Below are positions 13,875 through 19,771 of a stretch of 20,814 nt of DNA, one piece after another (the first letter of the stretch is position 1; every line of letters begins with the position of its first letter). Source of the stretch: a virus; IMG/VR virus record IMGVR_UViG_3300045107_000491, positions 1 through 20,814 of that record; one strand, 5' to 3'. A program made the translations under genes and the position numbers. The notes under the pieces were generated by a model. It had not been told where the DNA came from and did not search any database. It saw nothing but the letters and a program-made list of their open reading frames with translations.

Positions 13875-14075
13875 ATGAAACACCGTTTACACAAGCGCGA
13901 ATGTCTCTCTACTGACTGCCCGCGGAGATTCTGGCCGCGGGTCCGCACCCAGCTTTACTGTTCGATCACCTGCAAAAACCGCGAAGCCCTCCGCCGCAGG
14001 CGGGCACGACTAAAAGCTCAAAGGGCAGGAGCTACGGCAGGAGAGCTCGAATCTGCTATTGGAGCTACAGCTTGA
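13875..14075 (+). CDS. Small zinc-finger-like basic protein
   Basis: 66 aa. Cysteines are at C-L-S-T-D-C and later YCSITC, followed by an arginine-rich helix (KNREALRRRRARLKAQR). The YCSxxC-x-n-RRR ending is typical of small phage/bacterial zinc-finger proteins with a CREC...YCSxxCR layout. Nucleic-acid binding is likely from the basic helix. No ribosome-binding site precedes the ATG, in keeping with the predicted leaderless start. Its stop overlaps the next start (TTGA). It would be the first product of the plus-strand promoter. Confidence 0.65.
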   Translation: MKHRLHKRECLSTDCPRRFWPRVRTQLYCSITCKNREALRRRRARLKAQRAGATAGELESAIGATA

Positions 14076-14524
14076 TCCTCGCTCCTCAACACGATACTTC
14101 TTATCGGACATTACCGTCCGAATGTATTGCCCTACTCCTGCAGTATGAGGCAGACTGTGCAGCCCGTTTGAAGGCAGTTCAGACCCAGCGGGAAATGCTG
14201 GCGGAGATTCTGTGGCTTTTGATATCTGGCCGCACTAAATCATCCCACATTCTCACCTACCTCTTGATCGCTGAGCAGCACGAGTACGACGCTTGGCTGC
14301 GCGACGACTACCGTATTGCTCGCATCACCGTAGCCCTTGCCGCGAAAGGCAATCCAAGTCCTTTTGTCGAGGCATGTTACCTGGTCCTAGGCCTCCATCC
14401 CGCCAAAATTTCGCAGGAGATTCTCAAGCGGCGGGAAATTGCCAGCGGCAAGAAGCCTCCCCGCTCTGCTCTGTCCCTCCCCCAGGCCCTCCCCCAGGCC
14501 ATAAAGGAGGAAAGGAGAGGATAG
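14072..14524 (+). CDS. Hypothetical helical protein
   Basis: 150 aa from a TTG overlapping the upstream stop (TTGA). Mostly helical: ECIALLLQYEADCAARLKAV, then EILWLLISGRTKSSHILTYL and a HEYDAWLRDDYRIARITVAL stretch, with a basic, proline-rich tail. There is no signal peptide or cysteine motif. I do not recognise it. Tight coupling to the zinc-finger gene before it and a strong ribosome-binding site for the next gene within its last codons suggest one operon. Confidence 0.55.
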   Translation: MILAPQHDTSYRTLPSECIALLLQYEADCAARLKAVQTQREMLAEILWLLISGRTKSSHILTYLLIAEQHEYDAWLRDDYRIARITVALAAKGNPSPFVEACYLVLGLHPAKISQEILKRREIASGKKPPRSALSLPQALPQAIKEERRG

Positions 14525-14526
14525 CG

Positions 14527-14697
14527 ATGGGTGAGAACGGCGGCAAAAACGACAGACTCCGTGCGCTCTTAAAAGAAATCGCCTGCTGTTTCTGGGAGGA
14601 GTACGAGTTCCGGGAGAACGAGCCGGCGACGATGACGGCCAGGCTCCTCATCGAAGCCGAAGAACTCATTGGAGGAGAACATGATTGCGTTAATTGA
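14527..14697 (+). CDS. Small acidic hypothetical protein
   Basis: 56 aa from the ATG at 14527, preceded by a purine-rich AGGAAAGGAGAGG site. Sequence begins MGENGGKNDRLRALLKEIAC and continues with an acidic helix (FWEEYEFRENEPATMTARLL). Start choice is supported by the ribosome-binding site; a longer frame upstream in the same phase only overlaps the previous gene. Its 3' end overlaps the next gene by 17 bp. Function unknown. Confidence 0.55.
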   Translation: MGENGGKNDRLRALLKEIACCFWEEYEFRENEPATMTARLLIEAEELIGGEHDCVN

Positions 14698-14941
14698 TCT
14701 AGTCGACAGTGTGGTCGAGCGCAACCTGGAAATATGCGCTCACTGCAACCAGCTGCGCGGCGACCACGCGCATCTTGGCGAGTGGTGCCCGCTGCCGGGA
14801 TTGCTTGGATTTTCGAGTTCGCGCCGCTACTTCCCTGCCGTCTGCGAGCACGAAAATGACGGATTCGGCTGCCGCCGTTCCGTTGCCGGAGTCGATCTCG
14901 AAACCGAGTCGTACGTGTGCCTGGAGCACTTTCCGCGATGA
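14681..14941 (+). CDS. Small Cys-rich, probably zinc-binding protein
   Basis: 86 aa from the ATG at 14681, with GGAGGAG at ideal spacing. Putative metal ligands run along the chain: C-A-H-C, then E-W-C, V-C-E-H, G-C-R and V-C-L-E-H, which could form one or two zinc sites. No enzyme motif is seen. It overlaps the previous gene by 17 bp and its stop overlaps the next ATG. A role as a small regulator or host-protein binder is a guess. Confidence 0.6.
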   Translation: MIALIDLVDSVVERNLEICAHCNQLRGDHAHLGEWCPLPGLLGFSSSRRYFPAVCEHENDGFGCRRSVAGVDLETESYVCLEHFPR

Positions 14942-15042
14942 ATCGACTCAGGAACGCCATAAACATCCTAGCGGTTTGGTCCGTGGTGTTCACGTACTGC
15001 GTGGTTTTCTGGTACGTGATTTTCCGCTCCCTTGCGCACTGA
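14938..15042 (+). CDS. 34-aa single-TM micro-protein
   Basis: Sequence starts MNRLRNAINILAVWSVVFTY and continues CVVFWYVIFRSLAH, nearly all one membrane helix with a basic N-terminus. The ATG overlaps the upstream TGA (ATGA), a spacing seen many times in this module, which argues that it is translated. Such micro-proteins can be membrane-active phage factors, but nothing specific can be assigned. Confidence 0.5.
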   Translation: MNRLRNAINILAVWSVVFTYCVVFWYVIFRSLAH

Positions 15043-15068
15043 CGAATTTTCGACGGAGGCGCCTGAAG

Positions 15069-15275
15069 ATGAATCGGCATACCTGCGAGGGTTGCGGCAA
15101 GCGGCCGTCCCGTTTCTTCGACCGGGACGCGGAAGGTTTTGGCCGGCGGTGGCATGCTGACCGGACTCACACTCTATGCCGGCAGTGTTATCGCAGCCAG
15201 ATGGAGTTTGGCAATCAGCTACGTCGCCAGGGCGCAGCAGACAGGAAGAAAAATGAGCTACCAGAGCAGTTTTGA
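15069..15275 (+). CDS. Small zinc-finger protein (CxxC...CxxC)
   Basis: 68 aa from the ATG at 15069, with a GGAGG site upstream. It begins MNRHTCEGCGKRPSRFFDRD and continues with RRWHADRTHTLCRQCYRSQM, so two CxxC pairs about 28 residues apart form a zinc ribbon-like unit, followed by a polar basic helix. The 3' end overlaps the next gene by 23 bp. Nucleic-acid or protein binding is likely; the family is not recognised. Confidence 0.6.
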   Translation: MNRHTCEGCGKRPSRFFDRDAEGFGRRWHADRTHTLCRQCYRSQMEFGNQLRRQGAADRKKNELPEQF

Positions 15276-15597
15276 TTTTATCCCGCCGCTTGCGGTCGGC
15301 TTGTCGGCGGCGATAGCCCGGCGCTCTGATCCGGAATCATCCCATCGGGCCGGAGGGGAGATAACCGTGTCCGGGCGCCGGGAAGGCCAGCTGCTAGGCG
15401 TTCTGGCGCTGGTACGCAAGTATCCGGGATCAACCTCGCTAGAGCTTGCCTACAAGTCGTTCAGCCTGGACCGCTACGTGGTCGCGCGGCGCCTGCCAGA
15501 GCTCGAAAAAGCCGGATTGGTGAGTCGAGGCCCCCTAAAGCAGTGCGGGATCTCGAAAAAATTAGCGCTGACCTGGGTGCCGGCGCGGAAAGGATGA
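15253..15597 (+). CDS. Winged-helix DNA-binding protein (phage type)
   Basis: 114 aa from the ATG at 15253 (AGGAAG upstream). Residues 22-45 (ARRSDPESSHRAGGEITVSG) match the conserved leader of a common phage winged-helix family, and a MarR/IclR-like wHTH follows: LLGVLALVRKYPGSTSLELA, then DRYVVARRLPELEKAGLVSR. It probably binds DNA or a DNA-replication complex. Codons 46 to 111 lie within a 196-bp segment that is repeated exactly at 16341-16536, where the frame has no start. This upstream copy is the intact gene. Confidence 0.75.
   Translation: MSYQSSFDFIPPLAVGLSAAIARRSDPESSHRAGGEITVSGRREGQLLGVLALVRKYPGSTSLELAYKSFSLDRYVVARRLPELEKAGLVSRGPLKQCGISKKLALTWVPARKG
15381..15584. repeat. Direct repeat, copy 1 (204 bp)
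   Basis: Bases 15389-15584 are identical to 16341-16536 by direct reading (196 bp, offset 952). A further 7 bp (ggaaggc) match beyond one C/T difference at 15388/16340. Copy 1 is the core of the intact winged-helix gene. Confidence 0.93.
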
Positions 15598-15606
15598 GAG
15601 CAGAAC

Positions 15607-15837
15607 ATGGATACCACGGTATGGAATGTTTGCCCAGCGTGTTCCACACCGCATCGCGGCGAGGCTGGCTCGTATTGCGAGGAATGCAAGATCTTATCCC
15701 AGGGCTATTCGGTGCGCGAGCCGCGGGAGGTTGATCAGGAGGGGAGGCGCCTGCTGGCGCTGCTGGTGAATGGGTTTTTGATTTTCGCGTCAGCCTATAT
15801 TGCCGGAAACCTTCTGATTGCGATAGTACGCCGATGA
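15607..15837 (+). CDS. Zinc-ribbon protein with C-terminal membrane helix
   Basis: 76 aa. An N-terminal ribbon (VCPAC, then YCEEC 14 residues later) is followed by a polar linker and a membrane helix near the C-terminus (ALLVNGFLIFASAYIAGNLL). It is therefore probably tail-anchored, with the ribbon in the cytoplasm. It is the first gene of the cassette between the two 196-bp repeats. Its TGA overlaps the next ATG. Function unknown. Confidence 0.6.
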   Translation: MDTTVWNVCPACSTPHRGEAGSYCEECKILSQGYSVREPREVDQEGRRLLALLVNGFLIFASAYIAGNLLIAIVRR

Positions 15838-15968
15838 CCGCCACCGACAAAGAGCTGTACGAGTGTATGTGCTGCGAACGGACCGTGGAGCTCGACCAGC
15901 ATGGACGCTGTCCCCTCTGCGGATCTGAGATCGTCATGCCGGTGGCATTAATTGAAAAAGCGCAATAG
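15834..15968 (+). CDS. 44-aa zinc-ribbon micro-protein
   Basis: Frame from the ATG at 15834 (ATGA overlap). It has the pairs C-M-C-C and C-P-L-C separated by about 15 residues (ERTVELDQHGR between), a minimal zinc ribbon, then a short tail. Too short for a catalytic role; likely a protein- or nucleic-acid-binding module. No family recognised. Confidence 0.55.
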   Translation: MTATDKELYECMCCERTVELDQHGRCPLCGSEIVMPVALIEKAQ

Positions 15969-15992
15969 GCGTGTTTAAAGCAGAGGGAAGCG

Positions 15993-16145
15993 ATGGCGCA
16001 TGAATGCATTTTCTGTGGGCAGGAGTGCTACTGCGATTGCGATGACACTGGCGGATTGCCGCAACCGGACGACTGCCCACACCTATTGGGTAGGTGCGAG
16101 AGTTCGGCGGATTGCGACGAATGGGAGGAGAAGGAGGAACGTTGA
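15993..16145 (+). CDS. 50-aa very Cys/Asp-rich micro-protein
   Basis: The frame begins at the ATG at 15993, with AGAGGGAAG upstream. It has eight cysteines in 50 residues (C-I-F-C, then C-Y-C-D-C, C-P-H, C, C) among many Asp/Glu, suggesting metal binding. It overlaps the next gene's TTG start (TTGA). No family recognised. Confidence 0.5.
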   Translation: MAHECIFCGQECYCDCDDTGGLPQPDDCPHLLGRCESSADCDEWEEKEER

Positions 16146-16342
16146 AACGGCTTAACACACCATGCCCTCTTTGCAACTCTGAACCAAACGCCGCGCTGCG
16201 GCACATCATCATCGAACAGCACTATCCCGATCTGTTCAGCGCGGTCGATGACGCGACCTACGACGGTCCCGTGTCAGCGATGGGAGTGGGACGAACCCCG
16301 CAGGAGGCCGTCAAAAGCCTGTTCGAACAGGAGGAAGGCTAG
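16142..16342 (+). CDS. Small conserved phage protein (YDGP / EAV motif)
   Basis: 66 aa from a TTG at 16142; an AGGAGGA site seven to ten bases upstream and a TTGA overlap with the previous stop support this start. It opens with C-P-L-C and has the segment DATYDGPVSAMGVGRTPQEA, a YDG...G-x-G-x-T-x-x-EA-x motif common in small phage proteins of unknown function. The last four codons and the TAG stop lie at the start of repeat copy 2; the C-to-T difference between copies creates this stop. Confidence 0.6.
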   Translation: MKRLNTPCPLCNSEPNAALRHIIIEQHYPDLFSAVDDATYDGPVSAMGVGRTPQEAVKSLFEQEEG

Positions 16343-16536
16343 CTGCTAGGCGTTCTGGCGCTGGTACGCAAGTATCCGGGATCAACCTCGCTAGAGCTTG
16401 CCTACAAGTCGTTCAGCCTGGACCGCTACGTGGTCGCGCGGCGCCTGCCAGAGCTCGAAAAAGCCGGATTGGTGAGTCGAGGCCCCCTAAAGCAGTGCGG
16501 GATCTCGAAAAAATTAGCGCTGACCTGGGTGCCGGC
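16333..16536. repeat. Direct repeat, copy 2 (204 bp)
   Basis: Second copy of 15381-15584, 952 bp downstream, with one difference. It begins within the last codons of the gene ending at 16342 and stops abruptly after gccggc at 16536. The lack of silent changes means the duplication is recent or is kept identical by gene conversion. Confidence 0.93.
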
Positions 16537-16597
16537 ACACCCGACCGCAGCAGCGCGGTGGTCTCTGTTTCCTGCACGTCGAAGACAGTCGCCATAG
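16343..16597 (+). pseudogene. Headless copy of the winged-helix gene
   Basis: The winged-helix core (residues 47-111 of the 15253 gene) is repeated here in frame but is preceded by a stop and lacks the first 45 residues and any ATG. After the repeat the frame continues into a foreign 19-residue tail ending at 16597. It is probably non-functional, unless an internal GTG or TTG is used. Confidence 0.7.
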
Positions 16598-16719
16598 AGC
16601 CGCACGACGGCACGATTTACTTCGCGAAGCGCCTCGGGAAGATCGAAGCCTTCGTCGAAGATCCGCGCCAGCAGGCACTCTTCGCCGAACAGGAGCCAGC
16701 AAGCCCAAACCAGCAGTAG
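16495..16719 (+). CDS. Chimeric or truncated small protein after the repeat
   Basis: A frame from a GTG at 16495 begins inside repeat copy 2 and continues to 16719. The non-repeat part (SCTSKTVAIEPHDGTIYFAK, then KIEAFVEDPRQQALFAEQEP) looks like genuine protein, so the original gene may have started at a GTG at 16558, or may have lost its 5' part when the repeat inserted. No ribosome-binding site supports either start. Family unknown. Confidence 0.4.
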   Translation: MRDLEKISADLGAGTPDRSSAVVSVSCTSKTVAIEPHDGTIYFAKRLGKIEAFVEDPRQQALFAEQEPASPNQQ

Positions 16720-16728
16720 GAGTCAGCC

Positions 16729-17154
16729 GTGAAAAATTCGTTGCGCAGCAACCAGCTTTGTCCCGTGCATCGCAGTTACTACTGCTGCGGTCGCGCGCGC
16801 ACAGAACGCCTCGAAAAGAAGCTCGAACGCGGCCGGAGGCCTTCAGCGCTGAAAGGATGGATCCAGGTTGGAGAAGGTCTGTGGCGAATCGAGGATCAAT
16901 TTCATCCCCGCGGATACCGCGAAAAGCGCTCGGCAGACCAGCTGCGGCGGATCAAGAACCAGCTGCTGTTGGCCGGAGCAAAATGCCTGTATTGCGCATC
17001 GCCATGGACTGACTACAGAGATGTAGAGGTAGCGCACAAAGAGCCCAAGGGGATGGGCGGAGCCAGGCGCGATGACCACCCGGACAACCTGGGATTGGCG
17101 CATCGTGCGTGTAACTGGAAGAACGGATCGCGACGGTTCGGCGGCGGACGCTAG
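16729..17154 (+). CDS. HNH endonuclease
   Basis: 141 aa from a GTG at 16729 with TAGGAG upstream. The C-terminal half has an HNH layout: C86-L-Y-C89, H103 in EVAHKEPKGMGG, N120 in DHPDNLGLAHR, and H125/C128 as the last zinc-ligand pair. The N-terminus carries additional Cys/His (C11-PVH, C19-C20-G) and a basic helix. HNH proteins nick or cut DNA; free-standing phage versions may be homing nucleases or help packaging. This one lies in the early module, far from the terminase, so homing or host-DNA attack is as likely as packaging. Confidence 0.78.
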   Translation: MKNSLRSNQLCPVHRSYYCCGRARTERLEKKLERGRRPSALKGWIQVGEGLWRIEDQFHPRGYREKRSADQLRRIKNQLLLAGAKCLYCASPWTDYRDVEVAHKEPKGMGGARRDDHPDNLGLAHRACNWKNGSRRFGGGR

Positions 17155-17185
17155 GCCGGAGGGTTGAATGACCAATGCAAAAAAT

Positions 17186-17207
17186 CTGGCCTGGAAACCC
17201 AGGCCAG
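17186..17207. terminator. Hairpin with minus-strand T-tract before ATPase gene
   Basis: CTGGCCTGG (17186-17194), loop aaac, CCAGGCCAG (17199-17207): a perfect 9-bp stem. Read on the minus strand it is followed by ATTTTTT, the form of an intrinsic terminator for antisense transcription. On the plus strand it has no T-tract and sits directly 5' of the AAAGGAG site at 17209-17215. Confidence 0.65.
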
Positions 17208-17222
17208 TAAAGGAGATGGAAC

Positions 17223-18437
17223 ATGACTAATCAATTCTACAGCAAGACCGCAATCACCGGATCCAACGGGTCCGGGAAAACTGCCACCGCAATGTTGTTT
17301 GCTATTGGCCTGGCGATTCAGTCCGGCAAGCGGCCAGTGGTCACCTTTGACTCCGAAAAACGCCACGTATTCTGGCAGAGCGCTTTCGCTGCGGAGGGTA
17401 TTCCGCTGATTGTGGTGCCCGGGCGATCATTCAAGTCCATGAACGAGAGTCTGCGTACTGCCCAGCGCGAGCGGGCTGCGGTATGGATCGGAGACTCGCT
17501 GACTCCCGCCTGGCAGGAGCTGGTGGAGAGCTTCGCCCTGCCGGATGGCCGTCTTCCGGTAGAGCGGCAGAGCCAGCTGCGGCGCATGTGGAACGGATTT
17601 GTGGTCGAGTTTCTCGACGCCCAGTTCCATGGCATCGGCTGTGGGCGCCTGGGTTGGGAGTGGGTCAATGCCGAGAATGCCGACGGCAATCGGGAACTCG
17701 TGAAGGGAGATCCAAAGTTCAAGGCTGGCGGCGGGGAATCCTTTGGCTACGACTGCCATCTCGAGCTTGAGATGCGGCGCCACGAGTGGCAGACCATCGA
17801 AAAGAAGTCAAAGCGCCGCAGAATCGACGTTTCGCATATTTGCACCGTAGTCAAGGACGCGACCGGGGCGCTGTCCACGCTGGAATTCCAGTTTCGACCC
17901 TTGCAGGGAGGATACAAGACCGGAGCATATCGCAGAGTGTACGAATGCCTGCTGCCACACTTGAAGGTAATGGAGAATCTTCCTGACGCCAAGGTCGGCG
18001 GTGCTTCTTCCCGGGAACTCCTGGTATCGGGAGAGTCCGAGTATGCCCGCGACCAGAAGGAGCGGGCGATTGCCCTCGAGAAATTCACTGGCACGCTGAA
18101 TCTCATCTGGCCCGGGCAAACCGCAGCTGAGAAGCGCGCGCGCGCCATGGTGCTTCACCAAGTCACAGGCACGCTGTCGATGACCGAGGTTGAGAACAAT
18201 CTCTCCACGCCGAAGCTGATTCAGGCTGCCGAAGTGGCCGGCAATCTCAAACAGATTATCGAACAGGAAGGCTATCCAGCCGGGGAGGAGAGGGAGTGGA
18301 GGCGCAACCTGATGGCGATGATTGACCTGGCAATGCATCCGGAGAAGAACCTCACCTTCCTGGAAGTCATGGGAGCCAAGTCGGTCAAAAAGGTTCTGGC
18401 CGAAAAGGAACAGCGAAGGGCTCAGGCAGGTGATTGA
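17223..18437 (+). CDS. P-loop ATPase, RecA/Sak4-like phage recombination protein
   Basis: The 404-aa protein carries Walker A GSNGSGKT (residues 13-20) at its very N-terminus and a Walker B-like AVWIGDSLT with D91. This layout is typical of phage RecA-fold ATPases (AAA_24 or Sak4 type) that act with single-strand binding proteins in recombination or replication. The middle (AENADGNRELVKGDPKFKAG, then RRRIDVSHICTVVKDATGAL) continues the ATPase core, and the C-terminal 130 residues are helical and charged. No helicase motifs or DNA-polymerase domains are seen. The start is set by AAAGGAG at 17209-17215. It is the largest intact plus-strand gene and the only clear DNA-metabolism enzyme besides the nucleases. 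Confidence 0.75.
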   Translation: MTNQFYSKTAITGSNGSGKTATAMLFAIGLAIQSGKRPVVTFDSEKRHVFWQSAFAAEGIPLIVVPGRSFKSMNESLRTAQRERAAVWIGDSLTPAWQELVESFALPDGRLPVERQSQLRRMWNGFVVEFLDAQFHGIGCGRLGWEWVNAENADGNRELVKGDPKFKAGGGESFGYDCHLELEMRRHEWQTIEKKSKRRRIDVSHICTVVKDATGALSTLEFQFRPLQGGYKTGAYRRVYECLLPHLKVMENLPDAKVGGASSRELLVSGESEYARDQKERAIALEKFTGTLNLIWPGQTAAEKRARAMVLHQVTGTLSMTEVENNLSTPKLIQAAEVAGNLKQIIEQEGYPAGEEREWRRNLMAMIDLAMHPEKNLTFLEVMGAKSVKKVLAEKEQRRAQAGD

Positions 18438-18449
18438 GCACAGAGCTTA

Positions 18450-18480
18450 GCTCCCGCTTACGGGGATAAAGCGCAGGAGC
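18450..18480 (+). other. Hairpin in intergenic leader
   Basis: GCTCC-CGCTT (18450-18459), loop acggggat(a), AAGCG-ca-GGAGC (18469-18480): ten pairs with a two-base bulge. It starts 13 bp after the ATPase stop and precedes a second, larger inverted repeat. Confidence 0.5.
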
Positions 18481-18485
18481 AAGCC

Positions 18486-18565
18486 GGGAACGTTCAGGAG
18501 GAGAAAGTGGGAGCAACGCGACTCAGAGTTAGCCATGCAAGCTCCCGCTCCTCCGGAACGTTCCC
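18486..18565 (+). promoter_or_regulatory. 80-nt near-perfect inverted repeat before second HNH gene
   Basis: The arms 18486-18503 and 18548-18565 are complementary at 17 of 18 positions. Inside them a second pair (gggagc near 18508, gctccc at 18541-18546) extends the fold, leaving a loop of about 27 bases. Each arm holds GAACGTTC, and the right one is the full palindrome GGAACGTTCC. The AGGAG ribosome-binding site (18566-18570) starts at the base after the right arm. It could be an RNA control element or a DNA operator. Confidence 0.65.
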
Positions 18566-18577
18566 AGGAGCAGCTGG

Positions 18578-19087
18578 ATGATACGCAATCTGCGCTGGCT
18601 ACAGAAGTTCGGATGCGAGTGCTGGTACTGTGGGTCGACGCTGGTGCCGGAAGAGGCGACGGTAGATCATCGCGTGCCTAGGTGCCGGGGAGGATCAGAT
18701 CGGCCCTCGAACCGCGTTCCGGCGTGCCGGCGCTGCAATTCCATGAAACGGGACAAGACGGAGGCGGAATTCTATGTCTACAAACCGTGCTTTCGGCGCA
18801 GGCAGAGGCGTTATCCAAGGATCGGAAGGATTACGCGCTGGGGGCGGCCCAGGAGCAAAAAGCGGGGATGGGAGAGAGACGATTGTTTCTCGGAACGTGT
18901 CTGTAGTAGGCAATTCCGAGACGCAGGTCAGGGTCGCGCTGCTGTACCTAAGAAAATTAGGGCAGAGGAACTTCTACAACTACTTTCCGGAATGCTGGGA
19001 AGAGCCGCTAACTGCCGCGGAGACACTGAAATTCGGCAGGAATCAATCGAAGTGGTGCAACTGCACGGAAGGCAAGGCGAAATCTGA
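18578..19087 (+). CDS. HNH endonuclease, second copy type
   Basis: 169 aa from the ATG at 18578. Residues 13-54 form a compact HNH unit: C15-W-Y-C18, D30-H31 in ATVDHRVPRCRGGSD, N45 in PSNRVPACRRCN, and C50/C53 as the second zinc pair. The motif is better conserved than in the first HNH gene. The rest is arginine-rich, then helical. From 18774 a second frame overlaps it, so the true C-terminus is uncertain. The gene is preceded by a large stem-loop, which may control it. Likely a DNA nicking or homing nuclease. Confidence 0.75.
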   Translation: MIRNLRWLQKFGCECWYCGSTLVPEEATVDHRVPRCRGGSDRPSNRVPACRRCNSMKRDKTEAEFYVYKPCFRRRQRRYPRIGRITRWGRPRSKKRGWERDDCFSERVCSRQFRDAGQGRAAVPKKIRAEELLQLLSGMLGRAANCRGDTEIRQESIEVVQLHGRQGEI

Positions 19088-19118
19088 GCCGCACATCTCG
19101 CGGCACTGGAGCGACTAA
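18774..19118 (+). CDS. Overlapping frame with protein-like C-terminus
   Basis: This is an open frame of 114 codons in another phase over the 3' half of the HNH gene. Its second half (QVRVALLYLRKLGQRNFYNY, FPECWEEPLTAAETLKFGRN) looks like folded protein, while its first 40 residues are Gly/Ser-rich and weak. A GTG at 18897 may be the real start. Its stop abuts the next gene's GTG. Either this is a real small gene overlapping HNH, or a frameshift split one longer gene. Confidence 0.35.
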   Translation: MSTNRAFGAGRGVIQGSEGLRAGGGPGAKSGDGRETIVSRNVSVVGNSETQVRVALLYLRKLGQRNFYNYFPECWEEPLTAAETLKFGRNQSKWCNCTEGKAKSEPHISRHWSD

Positions 19119-19517
19119 GTGAAGCAACTGGCGATTGTGCTGATTTTCGCAGCCATGGCGGGAGCGAAAGACAAACCGGAGCGCCGCTATCACCGCATAT
19201 CAATTGCTGAGATGGCACAGGATGAACCAGCGGACTGGAACAAGGTTAGCACCCATGTCGAGCTCTTTGGTTGGGTGCGCTACGTGGCGCATGAGGATGA
19301 CGGAGACCTGCACATTCGTATCTGCGAGGATCCGCGCATTGAGGGTATGGACCGCAAGCACTGCATAGTAGCCGAATGCACGCCGTGGCTGAAGTGCAGG
19401 CAACCGCGCGTCGGCGCCAAAGTTCTGGTGCGTGGCATCTCGCGCTATGACGCGGAGTCTCCCGGCCATCACTGGTGGGAATGCCATCCCGTAGAGCGCT
19501 TGCAGGTCATTAAGTAA
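19119..19517 (+). CDS. Exported OB-fold-like protein
   Basis: 132 aa from a GTG at 19119 (GGAG upstream). Residues 1-17 (MKQLAIVLIFAAMAGAK) form a Sec signal peptide. The mature part has the strands of a small OB-fold: HVELFGWVRYVAHEDDGDLH, then IRICED, HCIVAECTPW, GAKVLVRGISR and WWECHPVERLQVI. Similar exported bacterial proteins, with DGDLHI and W-x-x-HPVE, are familiar but of unknown function. A phage copy could act in the envelope, for example on adsorption or on lysis timing. No catalytic residues of thermonucleases are seen. Confidence 0.65.
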   Translation: MKQLAIVLIFAAMAGAKDKPERRYHRISIAEMAQDEPADWNKVSTHVELFGWVRYVAHEDDGDLHIRICEDPRIEGMDRKHCIVAECTPWLKCRQPRVGAKVLVRGISRYDAESPGHHWWECHPVERLQVIK

Positions 19518-19540
19518 CAACTCAGCGCGGAGGAGGGAAT

Positions 19541-19771
19541 ATGACAGTGAGCTTTCTTAAAGCGCCTCGGTCGGTTCGCGAGTGGTGGGAGTGTCGCACG
19601 AAACGCTGCGACTACTACAACGATTACCTCGCATACGGCCCGGCAGAGTTGACCCACGAGGGTTACCACGCCGCCATGCGGAAAGCTGAAGCCCACTTCA
19701 AACGCTGCACATACAACGGCCCGAATCTGTGCCCCATGTGCAGCCGGTGGGAGAGAGCGATACGAGCATGA
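19541..19771 (+). CDS. Small Cys-containing hypothetical protein
   Basis: 76 aa from the ATG at 19541 with a GGAGGAGGG site. It is aromatic and charged (REWWECRTKRCDYYNDYLAY), with C-P-M-C near the end (NLCPMCSRWERAIRA). The paired cysteines early and late could hold one zinc. Its TGA overlaps the next ATG. No family recognised. Confidence 0.6.
   Translation: MTVSFLKAPRSVREWWECRTKRCDYYNDYLAYGPAELTHEGYHAAMRKAEAHFKRCTYNGPNLCPMCSRWERAIRA

Noticed and set aside
14424-15170. Long minus-strand frame across the small plus-strand genes
   Set aside because: Basic, low-complexity shadow; the plus strand has consistent ribosome-binding sites and stop-start overlaps through the same interval.
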